The translations under genes were made by a program, and so were the position numbers. From NCBI GenBank assembly GCA_028274465.1, contig CM051456.1:113823397-113887396 (forward strand): a DNA stretch of 64,000 nt, written 5' to 3'. How positions within the stretch are numbered: position 1 is the stretch's first letter; every line of letters begins with the position of its first letter. Below the pieces are notes generated by a model that searched no databases, was not told the origin of the DNA, and saw nothing but the letters and a program-made list of their open reading frames with translations. Source of the stretch: Plantago ovata (lineage: Eukaryota; Streptophyta; Magnoliopsida; Lamiales; Plantaginaceae). Below, in pieces: positions 45,801 to 61,392 of the stretch.

Positions 45801-48800
45801 GGTCTGACAGTGTTACACCATCGTATGTACATGTCTCTCTTCTCCTTGATCTTGTAAACTAATTGTTTAGCTTTTTGGCACTTGTTTCTTTTTAATACTA
45901 GCATTTCATTATGTTTCATTTTTGCTTAGTTCTGTGCATGCTGTAAAGCACGTTTTCATGGTACATAGAACATATAGAATAATTACAGTGCTGGATCCGT
46001 GATATCATAATTACATTATAGTTTTATCTGAAGAAGAGTGCTGATATAAACAAAACACTGCAGGAATATTGACAATACCTCTTTACAATGCTTGCATGAG
46101 AAGGTGCCAGTGTCAAAGACTAATTGCATGAAACGTGTTTCAGCTGAAGCTTGGACCATGTTGTTCTCTAAGGTATAGTTGTATATGGAATTATGTATCT
46201 TGTGCATAATATGATGTAAAACATTGAGCCACATTTCAATTATTTATAACCTCTTGTACTGTTTACTCCAAATCCAACATCTTATATGTGCCACATGACA
46301 ATCATTACCCTTCTACAAAGTTGCTTCATCTCAGTTAGACTCACTGCCTAATTTCGTGATAATTGGACTTGCAAATGATCACCATGCTATGTTCTAGAGA
46401 GCAGACAGCAACCTTTTCTTTTTGGTGCTTCTTGATTGTGCTTTTTTATTTTATTTTTTATATTGATGTGCCTTTTTTCAATTTAGGAGCTATGATGTGG
46501 TTGCTTTGTTGTGGTTTAGATTTGGCCATTCACATGTTTATTAGTGTGCTCATGTTGCTATTTCATCTAATTATTCCTAATAACGTTATTTATTCTTGCC
46601 ACTAGTATCAAGGGGGTCCAACACTAGCCAAGGATGATTACTGCAGTACATGCATCCTCGAGATGGGCCAGAATATGGTACATGCAAATATATACATGGA
46701 TAAGAGATTATTGATGAGAGAAGTTGCAGAGGCAGCACTTGCTGGCGAGCCTGTAGAGGGCAAGTCATACTATATATCCAAGTCCTGGTATGGAATTGTG
46801 TTTGTGTATAAAGTGTGCCAATCGATCACACTTAACCAACCTTAATTTCTCATTTTCTGCCTGTCTTGCTATACAACTACTGTTTGAGAGGAAACATGAC
46901 AGAGTAATCTGTGGTGTGACCGTGATCTTTATCTCATTGCATTATCAGCGTAGAAATAACCTCCAGTAAAAGGTATTTTTGTGCTTCGTTAAAAAAAAAG
47001 GAGGAGAAGAAAGAAATAAAGAAAGAGAAGAAACAAATAGCTTACAAGAAACTATGTAGTATTCTATTACACCAGTAAATCATGATAACTTAATCCAAAG
47101 GTGGAACAAAATGATTGCAGAAAATCAATGAGCCTTGAACAATAGCATAAACTTGAATATTTTGATGACTAAACTATTACTTTTATATGTATTAAGAATC
47201 TCTCCAATCTGAATGATGTGAATGCTGTTTTCCTTTTATCTGTTCATGCTTATGCTGGTAATCTCAGGCATGTAAGGAATCCTTTCAGTTGTTTCACCTA
47301 CCGGAAAAGTAGTGTTCTGTAAAATTTACTCTATTAGGTGTAGGCTTTCAGGTCTTCACTAATGTTTTTGCTGGGGCATGTTGTTTTTAGATAATGTTAA
47401 TTGTAAATTCCTTGTCAGTTACTACAACATTAGCTCTTGTATTTTGTAGGTTGCAGCAATGGTTTCGTAGGAAAAACGTAAACATGCCATGTGATGCTGA
47501 TTCTGGACCGACAGCTTCAATCAGGTGTCCCCACGGTGAACTTTTACCTGACATAGCTCCTGGCGCTAGACGTGTCCTGGTGCCTGATACACTCTGGAGC
47601 TTCATCTATGATACAGCTATGGAAGTAAAGCCTGAGGATACTGTGGGTTGCTCAACTTTTCCTGCAGATTCTGAACCTTGTGCTATATGCAGTGTGGAAC
47701 TAACAGAAGCTGCTTTTTCAGAAGACAATCTAAGGTTATTTGATATAATTATTTGGAAAGAATATTTTTTTTGAAAGTATTATCTGGAAAGAATATTTAT
47801 TTGTCATGTGGCTCATTAGGTGGTTTATGCTGCAGGGAATTCAAGTTGAAACAGCGGAAGAATCATGATAAATTAGCCGTAAATAAAAATATTGTTCTTC
47901 TACCAGATACCAAATACTATTTGTTGCCTTCATCATGGTTGTCGAAGTGGAGAAGCTACATAAATGCTAGTGGGAAGAATTCTTCTTCTGCAGAAGTTGA
48001 TACTCTAAACACCGTTGTTGATATGCTTTTCTGTGCAAAGGTTATCACCACCTTTTCTATTAACTAGATACAGTTGTTACCATTCTAGGCAGTGTTTGCA
48101 AATGCTTCTACAAATTAGTTTTTGGTTTCTCTTGCCAAAAGTTGAATAGAATTGATTTAAGCAAAAATATATTTGTTTGATATCTTGATTAAGAATCATT
48201 TTGAGCTTATAATTTTTTAAAAATGTTTATAAAATAAATTTATTAGCTTTTTATTTTTTATTTTTTAAAGAGCATTTCCTGCTTGAGCAGTTAGAATTTG
48301 CCATTGAGTCGCTTCTCTGCTTTTGGTGGTTACTGTTTTTTGTATAGAAGTTGCAGTAGAACTTGTAGTGTCTAATACCCAAAAATTAAGTCTTCTTCAA
48401 AATCATGGAAGTACTTATTTTGAGCATTTGCAAACATTCACTAGGTTTCATAATAATATTCTATAGTGAAAGCCAATTTACTTGGGAGTATAATTTCTGT
48501 TTCAAAAACAAAAAAAAAAACCTTCGAATATAATTTGATGACCTCCTCATAAAAACATGGAAGCTTGTCAGAGATGGATCGTGCATTCAAACCAACTTCC
48601 ATGAACTGCAAATCTTATTCTGTCCAGGGCAAAAGTGGGAACCCACATGCATTATTAAACATCATCTTTCTATCTTTTATGCATTTAAATGTAGTATTAT
48701 TTTGCATATGTTTGTCTAACTCCCTCTTTATGTTAATCAGCATGGTAAACTTCTTGAGAGGCCCCCAGAACTTCACTGGAAACGTGACCTTATTTTCCAG

Positions 48801-51003
48801 AAGTCACCCGCTGTAAGTCCAATCTGATTCTTTAATTATATACCCACCAACCCTTAGATATTTCTCTATTTCATCTTGAATGGAACCAATATCCAGAGGC
48901 CCAGAGTTGTCTGACTCTGTTTAGGATTGCCATTAGAAGACTCGTCATTTAGTTATACAAATTCTCATATTTGTGAGGTCTCCTATTCGAGTACGTTGAT
49001 GATTGATTTCATGTTTCTGGTATTTGAATTTTAGACCGATAACCTAACAATCATTGAAGAGGATGACTGGAGATTATTCTGTGAAGAATGGGATGGTGTT
49101 GTTTCCAAATGTATTTCTGCCACGATTGTGGTTGATCATGGCCCAGAAGGTGATTTTGGGCATCAGAAAGACATGCTAGATCGTGAAGATCAGATTAATA
49201 CTAATCACGAAGTTAATGGGAATTTGGGCAAGCTTTTAGTCAAGACCTTTCCTCAGGTAAATTTGGAGTTTATATACATATTTATGCCTACTATATCTGT
49301 GAGGAAAAGTATCGTATAATTACTGAAATGAAGAATCTGTTGGGTAAACTATAGTATGTCTGAAATGATGTAACATAAAAGAAGAAGAAAGTTAGATCCA
49401 TTGTCACACCCAAAAATGATTTATGATTAAAAAAAATAAGTACTCCAAGATAACTCAAAATTCTTTTCTACTGTCTGCTTAATCTAATTCTCATTTCTTA
49501 AGCATACCCAAGGCTGAATACATGTGATAAAGTAATGTTAAATTTGATATATTTCCACACATACAACAAAACTCATTCCAGACAACTATTCTACAGTATT
49601 TTGCATATATCAATTTTGAATTATTCTTTATCTGAAATACTTCAAATACAAATAATGCATTCATTCTGAAAATGAAGTGCAGCTGAGTTGGCAATTCGCT
49701 CCCCTTCGATTAATAGGTCAGTGTTGGAGTCGCTGCATGGGGGTGGGGGTGGTTAAACAGTGATTGGTGAACCATTATTGACCCTCCAGTTGCATTTGCA
49801 TAATTTTTTCTATTTTTATTTTTAAAATGAAATAAAATATTGGATTCATTATTCCATGACATTTGTCAAACTGGAATATAAATTAGTGCATGACACTGAC
49901 CTGTGAGTTAGTAAAAGCTTATGATGAAGGAGATGACCTTACTTACTTGGCTGTCATTGAAATTGCTTTGACTTTTGTAGTTTCGTTACTGGCCCCAATG
50001 TTACTATACTTGGTCATAGGATTTGTAATTTCAAACATGTGATGTTCTTGTGGTTTAGGTTTGTGAAGAGTGCATTGGTGAAAGGGAAAGTTCAGAACTG
50101 ATGAAGAAACTACATTATGTGAATGAGGATATATGTGTCCACTTAATTAATGGGAAAGAACCTCCAAAATCATTATTAGAAGCATCAGGGACTATGGCTG
50201 AGCCATACCGGCGCACTTCAAAACGATCAAGGAAGTCAGCCCATGGAAACTCAATAAACTTAAAAGTTTCTGCATCGACATCTATTTACCAGTTAAAGAT
50301 GATGATATGGGAGTCCTTTGGGGTATGCTATTGCAGTTTCTTGCTTAATTTTGTTCTTTCTTGCTTTCATAAGCTTCCTTTCACTTGGTTTCCCGGTAAA
50401 GTTTGTTATTTTTGACATACCTCCTGGTGTTTTATTTCAAAGAATGTTGCACTATACTGCCACCCTCTCCAGTCTGAAGGCTCCAGGTAGAGGGTATGGT
50501 TTCAGAACTGGCCCATGTTTTAACATAGTACTTTTTTTTTTTGCTTTCTCTCCAGGTTGTCAAGGAAAACCAGGAACTCCACAAAGGTTCCAGAATAATT
50601 GAGGGTGAAACAGCGTGTTTAGCCGATGAGAGTATTTTCCCTGGCGACACCCTGTGGGTTTCTGACTCTCAGATTCATGAGAACCGTGACATTGCTGGTA
50701 AGCGTAGTAAGCTTAAGAAACTTAACCCTATCTGCTTGTGATCATGTGAAAGGTGATTGGCCAGGATTAGTCCGATCCCCCTGCTCTCTCAACCTATTAG
50801 AATTTGAGTTGTTTTGTGCGTGCGTGCATGTGTTTAATAACTAATTTACCTTGAAGAACTCTCAGTGACCTTTGCCATACCTTACTGTAGATGAGCTTTC
50901 GGACCCATTTTTGGAGACTCAAAGGTTGGAAGAGGGTTTTCGTGGCACACTTCTTACATCGACCATGTCAACTCAGACTGTATCAGGGGCATGTTCAAAT
51001 TGA
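42886..51003 (+). CDS. UBP26: Ubiquitin carboxyl-terminal hydrolase 26-like (USP48 family), 1095 aa
   Basis: Nuclear ubiquitin protease. Arabidopsis UBP26 removes ubiquitin from histone H2B and affects heterochromatin silencing and flowering/seed genes. Thirteen exons, all phases consistent: 42886-42971, 43317-43913, 44119-44374, 45068-45822, 46064-46172, 46606-46787, 47450-47734, 47836-48040, 48741-48812, 49035-49256, 50059-50322, 50556-50697 and 50891-51003. The USP domain opens with [18 protein letters not shown] (catalytic Cys near residue 105) and contains the zinc pairs CSKCG and CDAC, and the catalytic His in [10 protein letters not shown]. Three DUSP-type W-x-W repeats follow: [24 protein letters not shown] and [13 protein letters not shown] ubiquitin-like fold ([20 protein letters not shown] ... 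GDTLWV) is at the C-terminus. Close to the Arabidopsis length (about 1070 aa by recall). No disabling change. Confidence 0.96.
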
Positions 51004-53757
51004 TGAGAATATGGCTTTGGTAGTCTCTCAAGGATGTGGATGGCTGAAATCATATAGCTCGTTTTTATGGCTATATTGAGGGCCAGATACTGTAGTTGTC
51101 TCAAGGAAGTTAACATTCTTTGCTTTTCAAGTATATCTGTCACTGTTTGTTCAAGTCTGTATAGTTATTACATCTGCACGACTTCATTCTTGGTTTGCAT
51201 CATCTCCTGTTTAGTTTGACATACGCTTCAGCTGGTGTTCAGATTGCCGGAGGGGAGCAGGCAAGCTTTGGTTATGAGCTGGTCGAATTTGATGCTATGT
51301 TAACAGAGGTTTATTACTGTGTCAATGAGTGTTGTAGATTGTGATGTGAGTACCCATGCTACTGTAAAATCAGGTTTCTTGGCTGCCTATCTCTAGTACT
51401 ACGATACGGGAATACTCCTTGCCATCGACTGAGGCAATTTTGTACAAGCAAATCGATTGTGCGGGCATCTGGATGTATGTGTTAAAAACTGCATTATATA
51501 TAAGAGTTTAATCTATAGACGTGCTTAATGGTTTTTATGTGAAATTTATCTTTGTTTATGTGCAGATTTATTGTAGATAGAATAATCCATCTGCACCTAG
51601 AAATAGAATGGATCGTGATTTTGGATAAGTAGTGAAGTATAATAATATAACAACAAAGAGGTCAAGTATGCACGTAGCAAAGTGTGTTCATAATGTTAAG
51701 TTGTGGATCGACAGAAGTCACAGAAATCAGAACCAAGAACATGAATGTGGAATAATACTTTATTCTGTCTGATCATGGGTACAGAAAATTTGGAGCATCT
51801 TGTAGAAACTAAAGATTTCATAAAGGTCCCTATCATTTCCCAAAACTGCATACAAGTTCCAGCAACAATCGAATACAAATAACATCCTCTGTAAATTGAG
51901 TGCCAAACACACTCAATTTATCCAAGGTGATCTTTTGGTGCATTCATGGACCCTGTTTCTATTGATCATATGCAGAAATGCCTTGCATCAAACCTTTGAT
52001 ATCGGCAAAGAAGAAAACCTTCGAAGTTCCTTGCATGTTGTGTGATGTAAAAACTCACATTTTTCGAGGAATATTTAGTCTAGATTATTACTTCAATTAC
52101 CATACTTGATTCAATTCTCTTTTCTTTTGGAGGAAGTCCAACCTTTACAATTTGTGGTGAAATTGATATCCTACATTTCCAAAGAACACGCGTTGATATC
52201 ATGAATACACGTAAACATAAGTACATGATGAATATTTTAATATTGATGATATTGATGTGAATGCACTAGTGGTTACACACTCAAGATCTTGTTTTAAAAA
52301 CTCAATATTAAATTATATAAAGTGTATAATATACTCCATCCGTCCCAATGAATTGTATATGTTTGTTTTTTGCATGGTTTCTAATAGATATTATCAGAGT
52401 GTACGGTATTCAAATTAGGAATACTAATATGTGGAGGGGTTGTGACTTGTGAGGTGAATATGAACTGATTTGGAGAGGGGCAATTGAAATGTTTTAGCTA
52501 GCTTAAAATTAGCTCCTAGAGAGGGGAGCATTCTATGTAAATTGAGTGCCAAACATACTTATTATATGTGTTTGAGTGGTAAGTCTCATAATAAAGTAGT
52601 AATAAAAAGTAAAAAAACATTAAAATGTAAATGTAAGACAAAAATGAAAAATGTACAAAAAATGAATAGGACAAAAAAATTAATTATTTATAAACCAATC
52701 AAATAATGAGTTAATGACAACAATCAATGAGAAATTCTGACCCCATTTCGATAAATCAAAACTCAATTTGGAGAAATTTTTTTGGGCTCGATCTTAACAT
52801 CTTTTACAAATTACTGTAAAATAATATTAAAACGATAAATTAAATTGGTGATTAATAGATTTTAAAAGTCCATAAGATGGATGATGTTTTACCTTTCGGC
52901 CATAGTATTTACACTTTGGAAAACAATAATCAATGAGATGTTACAAAATATTTGGGAAAGATATAGCATTATTAGAGCACTAGCTATGGTTGGCTCTAAA
53001 CTTGGGGTTTAAGCCCCAAATAAGCCAATTTCATTTCTTGTTATAATGGTTTAGGCTTTTTATGGATTCTTTTGTGGGTTCCACATGACACATACAATCC
53101 ACATGCGCCACACAATTGATGAAAGAGAAATAAAATGAAATAAAATAATAATATCTGGGGCTCTTTTGGGGGCTACCAAATGGTAGCCCTCAAGCATGGC
53201 TCCAATAATGGAGCCCCCAAAGAGCCCCTATTGTGGCTTATTTGGGGATGAAGACACAAATAAGCCCTCTATTGCTAGTGCTCTTAGTTCACCTAAAACT
53301 TTCAATGCAAAAAATATTTTCCGTGATGATTCTTGTCAACTTCTAAAGAAGTCTCTAGAACATGACCCACCCAAAACCATGAGGGACTTAGATGTAAATT
53401 GACCCGGGTCATGTTTATATCAACAAATATACTTATATATATTTAAGTGGCTCAACTTTTTCATATTCAAAGGTCAAAAAATGTCATCCATCTGAGAAAA
53501 AGAAAAGGAAAAAAAATCAACTTTAAGGGAAAATCCAAGATTTTTTTTCAATACCACAATTCAAAGTAATTTAGCTTCACAAAAAATAAACCAGTCTCAG
53601 TTGCACCACTCAAATATTATATGTGACCCTGAGAATTAAAAAGACATGCAATCCGATATACAAAATCATTAAAAACAATTAAATAAAATAAGCCAAGAAA
53701 TAAAATCGGAAATTTGAAATTCGAAAATGCAAAGCACTCACCGTTCATTTGTCGCCC
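51004..53757. other. UBP26 3' region and actin upstream region
   Basis: The first 600 bp or so are probably the UBP26 3' UTR and flank. A Stowaway-like tip (TACTCCATCCGTCCCAATGA) is at 52333. The Harbinger-type MITE at 52975-53283 is described separately. Otherwise AT-rich with no gene. Confidence 0.5.
52975..53283. mobile_element. PIF/Harbinger (Tourist-like) MITE, 309 bp
   Basis: TSD TTA (52972-52974 and 53284-53286). TIRs GAGCACTAGCTATGG and the complement of ATTGCTAGTGCTC. Extensive inner complementarity: TTTAAGCCCCAAATAAGCC near 53008 against GGCTTATTTGGGGATGAAG near 53236, and GGGGGCTACCAAATGGTAGC. Non-coding. It sits about 475 bp upstream of the actin TATA box. Confidence 0.85.
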
Positions 53758-53765
53758 TATATAAG
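53758..53765 (+). promoter_or_regulatory. Actin TATA box
   Basis: TATATAAG in the context CCCTATATAAGTAGCC. Transcription would start roughly at 53790, and a CT-rich leader follows (CTTTCACTCTCTC). Confidence 0.75.
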
Positions 53766-53789
53766 TAGCCACCTCTCTCCTTTCATTTT

Positions 53790-56000
<2,211 letters not shown>

Positions 56001-57600
56001 GAAGATGGTTTAGCTTCTATGGTGAGTTTTGCCATTTTTATTACTTATCCCTGTAGTTGGATTTTCGTGTTACTTGTCGAGGAAAATCAGTTTGGTTGAA
56101 GTTCAGAAGTTTTGAGGTGGTGGATTTGTAGTCGATTGTGATGTATCTTTATATCTTCCTTCGTGCAGTTCTCTTGTTGATTATGGCGATGAGAACGTAA
56201 CGTCCTCGTCTTTTATTTGTGTTCTTCAGTAGGTTTTTAGTAGTTTGAGAGTGATTGTAATGTACTGGTTTACCTTTTCATTTCATTTGTCGTACTCTCC
56301 CTTGGGAACAATTATGTTAATCTTTGTTGTAAGGGGAATTTTTTTAAATCTTGATTCAGTTTTCAGAATTTAGTCTACAGTTTTTTCTTTGGATGGATAT
56401 TTTTGTTGCATAATCTAACTGTTTCTGGCATTTGATTTGTCTAAACTCTAAACCGGTTTGCTACGAAGCTGAGTTTGTTCTTGTGGTTGCTAATCTGCTC
56501 ACGAAATGAACAAGCCTAGTTAGAAATGGTAATAGTAAATTTATCTTGCTCGTTTTATCACGAACGTGCTGGAGTTGTTCAATGTTATGTTTAGCAATGT
56601 AATCTTTCTTGTTTTGCCTAAAATCGTGGGGAATGGATTTCGGTAGAGTATGGACTATCTGATTTTAATCTGTAGGACAACTGAAAATCACTTCTCACTG
56701 GGTGCTTTATGTACTCATGCGTTGAGCTGCCTGCTTTTAAGCAGCTTAAAGTTGCTTCTCTATGTGACAGAAGTGCACTGACAGAAGTGCACATTAGGGA
56801 CTCAAACGTGAGGTTTGGACTGCTTCTCTGTGTGACAGAAGTGCACATTAGGGACTCAAACGTCAAACGTGAGGCTTGGAGTTGAAGCTGTGGATTGGCG
56901 ACAATTTTGTAACCTGGAAAAGTAGGAAAAACCAAGCTTTAGACTTGTGCTTAATTGAAAACTTTGCTTAGCTTTACAGTTCGATAAAGGTAACGTACAT
57001 GTGATCGTTGGCTCCCTTTACAGAAATTTGTTCTGATACTCCAATGCCATTAAACAAATAAAGTAATAACATAATTAAGCTTGACTTGTGAATCTGTGTC
57101 CTCTCACAAGAATATTGGTTTCTGACATTGTAAACATAAGAAATACTTGGGTAACAGTTATTGTTTACTAGATGTCACGTTGTGATCTGCTATTTACGAG
57201 ATGTCACGTTGTCTTCACTCTTCTGCTTCTCTTTCATTTCTCAGCCAACTTGGTAGGTTAACAATCAACATTGAATGTCAACATTCTTAAACTGTTATTA
57301 AAATAGTTGTGTTCGACCGTGGCCAATTTCGTGTTAGGCCATCTTAAACATTTGCTCGGCTATCTTCAACTGCTCTCCACATTACGTCATCAGTCTACTA
57401 ATTTGCTTAACTTTCTAATTGTTACTCTCTTTTCATCCGGTCTTTTTCATTTAATTATTTATTTCAGTGAATTTTTTATTTTTTTAATCTTATTATTTAG
57501 GTATTAATTATTAAAATAGAATAATAAAATATGAAAAGGAGAAAAGGAAAAAAAAAAAAGAAAGGAAAATGAGAAATGAAAAGTAAGCGAAAGAAAAGGT
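56001..57600. other. Actin 3' region and intergenic DNA with a short tandem repeat
   Basis: Actin 3' UTR to about 56350, then no gene. At 56750-56880 a roughly 75-bp segment (TGCTTCTCT(A/G)TGTGACAGAAG, then GTGCACATTAGGGACTCAAA) is tandemly repeated with small internal duplications of TGACAGAAGTGCAC and GTCAAAC. Confidence 0.55.
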
Positions 57601-57659
57601 TGAACTCCATTGCTCTCCTGGTGGAGGCCCAACATGGGGAGCAACTTTTTTTTTTGCGT

Positions 57660-57919
57660 TTCTGATGGAGCTGACATTACAAGGGGATTCAGAAAATTGG
57701 AAATACAAACTGACTCGTTTATTAATTGACTGTTTACGTAAGGAAGCTCAAATATGGAGTCACAGACAGGCCCTAGCGGAACTTCTAGAACATATGAAGA
57801 TGTTTGAAGTTGCGTTAGTTAAATTTGTCTATCATCAAGTTAATAGTGTTGCTGATGTGTTAGCAAAGGTTGGTGGGGCACTAAAAATGCTTCCTCATGC
57901 CAACCCCATCTTCCTTTAA
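57660..57919 (+). pseudogene. LINE-derived RNase H C-terminal fragment
   Basis: An 84-codon frame ending in VKFVYHQVNSVADVLAKVGG, the last RNase H motif (Asp in VADVLAK) of plant L1-type ORF2. Upstream parts are missing or unrecognisable, and the product would lack the other catalytic acids. No poly-A tail or TSD identified. Confidence 0.6.
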
Positions 57920-59100
57920 TGTCAGTCTCTGCCTCTCTGGTCGGGGCTCAAGGAGTATGATATATGTCCGTCATGGTTGCAGCCATTTGTTGAGTCCAAC
58001 TTGTGTAAGGTGTCTACTAGTGCTGTGTCTGTAATTTAAGAACCCCCATGTAATGTTTACTTCCTAAGTTAATGCAGTGTGTTATTTGGTCAAAACCTAT
58101 AGTGGCAAAAGGGGGTGGGGCAAAGTACGGAAAAATGTTTAATTGAACCAATAGGGATTTCGTTTATGGAGTTAAGAACTAACGATGAAAAACAATGAAT
58201 TAAATGAAAAAACGAAACCCGCGAACGTAGTAGTTTTGTTTTTTTTTTAAATGGCTAAAAAGATTTTATTGAAGACTGAGCATAAGAAATGCTCCAAACA
58301 GCAACTACAACTGAATACACGGAACATGCTCCGGAAATGAAACAAAAAAAATCAAAGTCCTTTCTTAACCGAACGAGTCAAAAAAGGTACCGCCTCCCCA
58401 AACTACCTAACACACTCAAGAGGAAAACGAGTTGTGGTTTTGTGGTTTTCATCCAATGGATATGTTGGCATAATAAATAAATAGAGTATCGTGATGGAAT
58501 TCTAATGTTTAATAGCCAATCGAATATATTTTTCCAACCCAACCAACGCACCTGATATGTCAGCTATTGCTCTCAGACGTTTCTATGTGATGTAGAGAAT
58601 GAAACTTTCACCATTTCATGAATTTGTTGGAATTTCATCGCGCTCAGTCCGTGGGCTAAGACCCAGTTTGTCAATCGTTAGTTAACTCGTGGTCTAGAGA
58701 ATATTCTAGTATTTGATATTCATTTGATTTCAGATTTTGTACGGATAAGGTTGAAGTTGGATAATATATCTAATCTCGTTCTGATTAAATCAAATCCCTT
58801 TCTTTTAGGATTGCATGCCCCATGTCACTTTATTATTCGTCCAGTTGCGTCATCATTCTTTCTCATTGGTACCAAGATATAGTTTGATAGTTTTCGCGGG
58901 ATTTCTCTTTCCCTATGAATTGAAAATTAGATATCTTATGTTTCATATAAGGTGTGATCTTTGAATTGAGCTAATGAACAATGTAAATCTTGTTAAGCCT
59001 TATGCTCTTATGGCACTTTCTTATATATTTAATGTTTTTAATTAACCGTTTACAATTATGTTGTTAAAAGGCTAAAGTACATTTTGACTCGAGTTTTATA
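57920..59100. other. Unassigned intergenic DNA
   Basis: No gene, RNA gene or bordered repeat recognised. Some short runs (T10 near 58240) only. Confidence 0.4.
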
Positions 59101-59734
59101 TATTGCGCTGTATTGCGCTACTGAGTTGTGCCTTGCGCTAGAACCAAGACGCAACTTGATGCCATCTACTTCTCCCATAGTTGGACAACATGCAAGCTCA
59201 TCAAACCATCTACGTCTTTACCCCTAGTTGGACAGTCCGGTACGTCCGTACGTGAGACTCTATGCACCGCATTCCCAACTGTGTAAGTAAGCGTCAGAAG
59301 CAACTCGGTTCCAGCTTCAGGCTATCACGAACAATTGACAGGTTATTGCTGCGGTGTTCCGATCTCAGTCATCCACTGCAACAATATGGTCCTCCGACCC
59401 ACTGTATCTCTGGCCGGATGCTTTTTTGGACAACAGCCCAAGAAGGATAATGCCGTACGCATAGACATCAGATTTAGGTGATACAATTGCCGTCAGATAC
59501 CATTAGAGAGATTGCAACAAATCAGGTATCAATATGAAGAGTCATGATCAACAAAAAAACATAATTGGTTTATGATTGAAGCGTGCGTGGACAACTAAAA
59601 AAAAGTTATAATTCAGTATAGTACCAAAAACTTGATGAGGAAAACATCGATTTATTAATTCATTAATCATAAAAAACAATCTCTAACAAATGACAGAAAA
59701 ATCTTTCAAATGTACTATATAAACTTACTACCCC

Positions 59735-59880
59735 GGAGTATGCAACCATGGCCATGTTCAGCCCTAGTAACCCGAATTCGGGGTATGTTGCTGTGGTGAG
59801 CTCCAGTGCGAATATGGGTGCTGTTCAGAGACTTAATGGTGAGCGAGACATCATACCGGGGTTTGCTCTCCTCTTATAGG
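59735..59880 (+). other. Unrecognised open stretch beside the pseudogene exon
   Basis: The plus frame reads GYVAVVSSSANMGAVQRLNG and GERDIIPGFALLL before a stop. Base composition is less AT-rich than the surroundings and the frame looks protein-like, but I do not recognise the family. Could be a captured gene scrap. Confidence 0.3.
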
Positions 59881-59904
59881 AGTGAGCCTCGTCTGAATTT
59901 TAGG

Positions 59905-60743
59905 CTATGTTTTAAAAGCCGGAACCGGAAATCGAGCCGGCCACCCCTTAAAAAGGTTGGACCGGGGTCGGACCGGTTCAGCAGTATCAAGCCGTATTGA
60001 GCCGGTATACATATATATACAAATATTATGGCTCATTACATATATGAATACATAAAGTAAATATATTCTTCTTATATAAATATAAACATTATCACCATAT
60101 TATTGAATTAATTTATTTTTAATTTTTCAATCCGTAATCTTTTCATTAGGTCAATTAAGTCACCAAATTGTTCGATTATATTTTTGAAAAAAATATCTTA
60201 CAAAATTACTAAAAATATCATAATTATTATTCTTTGTTTAAAAAGAAAAGGACAAAATTATACATTAATATTTTATATATTTTGATAATCATTATTTTTA
60301 ATATTTCATTTACTATTTTAATGTGTGTCAAATATATTTATTTAATAAAAAATACAATAGAACAATGATTACTTTATATAAATTCATTTTCAAGAAATGT
60401 TGTATGTAGATTCTATATATATATATATATATATATATTACTTGATATTACAAGGTACAATACAATCTTTAATTCAAGTGGTTAGTATGATTGTATGTCA
60501 TGTATTTGACCTGGGTTCAATCCTCACTGGTGACAATTTTAACACAATTTTATCATTAAACCGTAAAAACCGCCGGCTCAGTCCGGCTCCGGCTTACCGG
60601 TCCAACCCGGTTTCGGGCGGCTTTGAACGGTTCTGGGCCCTCCGGCCTAACTCCGGTTTTATGTGGCACAATGAGCCGGACACATTCCGGTTCATGGTCT
60701 GACCGGTTCGACCAGCCGGTCGGACCCGAATTTTAAAACATAG
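59905..60743. mobile_element. hAT-like element with CCGG-rich ends (839 bp)
   Basis: Ends CTATGTTTTAAAAGCCGG and CCCGAATTTTAAAACATAG are inverted repeats. Flanks ATTTTAGG (59897-59904) and TTTTTAGG (60745-60752) look like an 8-bp TSD with one change. Both end regions are dense in CCGG/ACCGG words. The AT-rich middle holds an (AT)n run (60415-60438) and a tRNA-like SINE head (TTCAAGTGGTTAGTATG and GGGTTCAATCCTC, 60470-60535). No transposase. Confidence 0.7.
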
Positions 60744-61300
60744 ATTTTTAGGTACCCCTCTGGTTATCGAGTTAGTTTGATTTATATACATGCGATTCAA
60801 ATCAACCAACTATCAAGCATCTTATTCTTTCAAAGCCTCAGAACATATCGCATTCTTTCAGAACCTTAGAATATATCGCAATGATGCACTAATACTTATT
60901 TCTATGCGACCATTCAAACTTCACATGGAAGATTGAACATATCTACTTTCTCTTGCTACTTATTCACATTCAGGTTTACTTGCTTTAGTAACCAAAATTT
61001 CAAAACTGATTTAGAGACCATACATGAAGATTAGATTTGGTTTCTGTACCCCAGCTCCTAAAAGGAAAGGAAAATAGAAGATACTTTGTTTCGTTTCGTT
61101 TCAACGAACACACGAATCATAATAACCCAAATAATGTAAAATGATAAGAGGCACTATAGGGAAACAGAGTGAAGAAGGCAGATTTAAATACCAGGGCAAG
61201 TATATCCTGGTGAGTTCCAGATTAGCTTCTTCATGGCATTTAGTTCTCCAATTATACCTCCACTCAAACATCCGAAGTCGAATAGAATTGGATTGAATTC

Positions 61301-61392
61301 TTATAACATATTTGGGGGGGGGGGGGGGAATAGGCTTTGGATATTATAAGTTTTGCCTAGAACTAAGTTTCATATATTGCGCAAGGCTTGCG
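61301..61392. other. Intron/spacer with a long G tract
   Basis: A G homopolymer of about 16 bases at 61314-61329, in the position where the intact copy has GGGGGG (62995-63000). It probably expanded by slippage. Confidence 0.5.

Larger units (their letters stand above)
59101..61300 (-). pseudogene. Decayed tandem copy of the last two exons of the adjacent pseudokinase gene
   Basis: The minus strand carries a copy of exon d (61300-61192, PILFDFGCLSGGIIGEL) and of the last exon (about 59505-59120, YSGSEDHIVAVDD). Damage: the acceptor before exon d has TTATAA instead of TTATAG, 12 bp are missing near the end of exon d, and the last-exon copy has a stop right after VAVDD plus frameshifts. The spacer (60750-61150) matches the intron between the intact exons (62160-62830; shared GGTACTTATTCACATTCAGG-like and CCCCAGCTCCTAAAA stretches). 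A hAT-like element (59905-60743) is inserted between the two exon copies. Confidence 0.85.
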
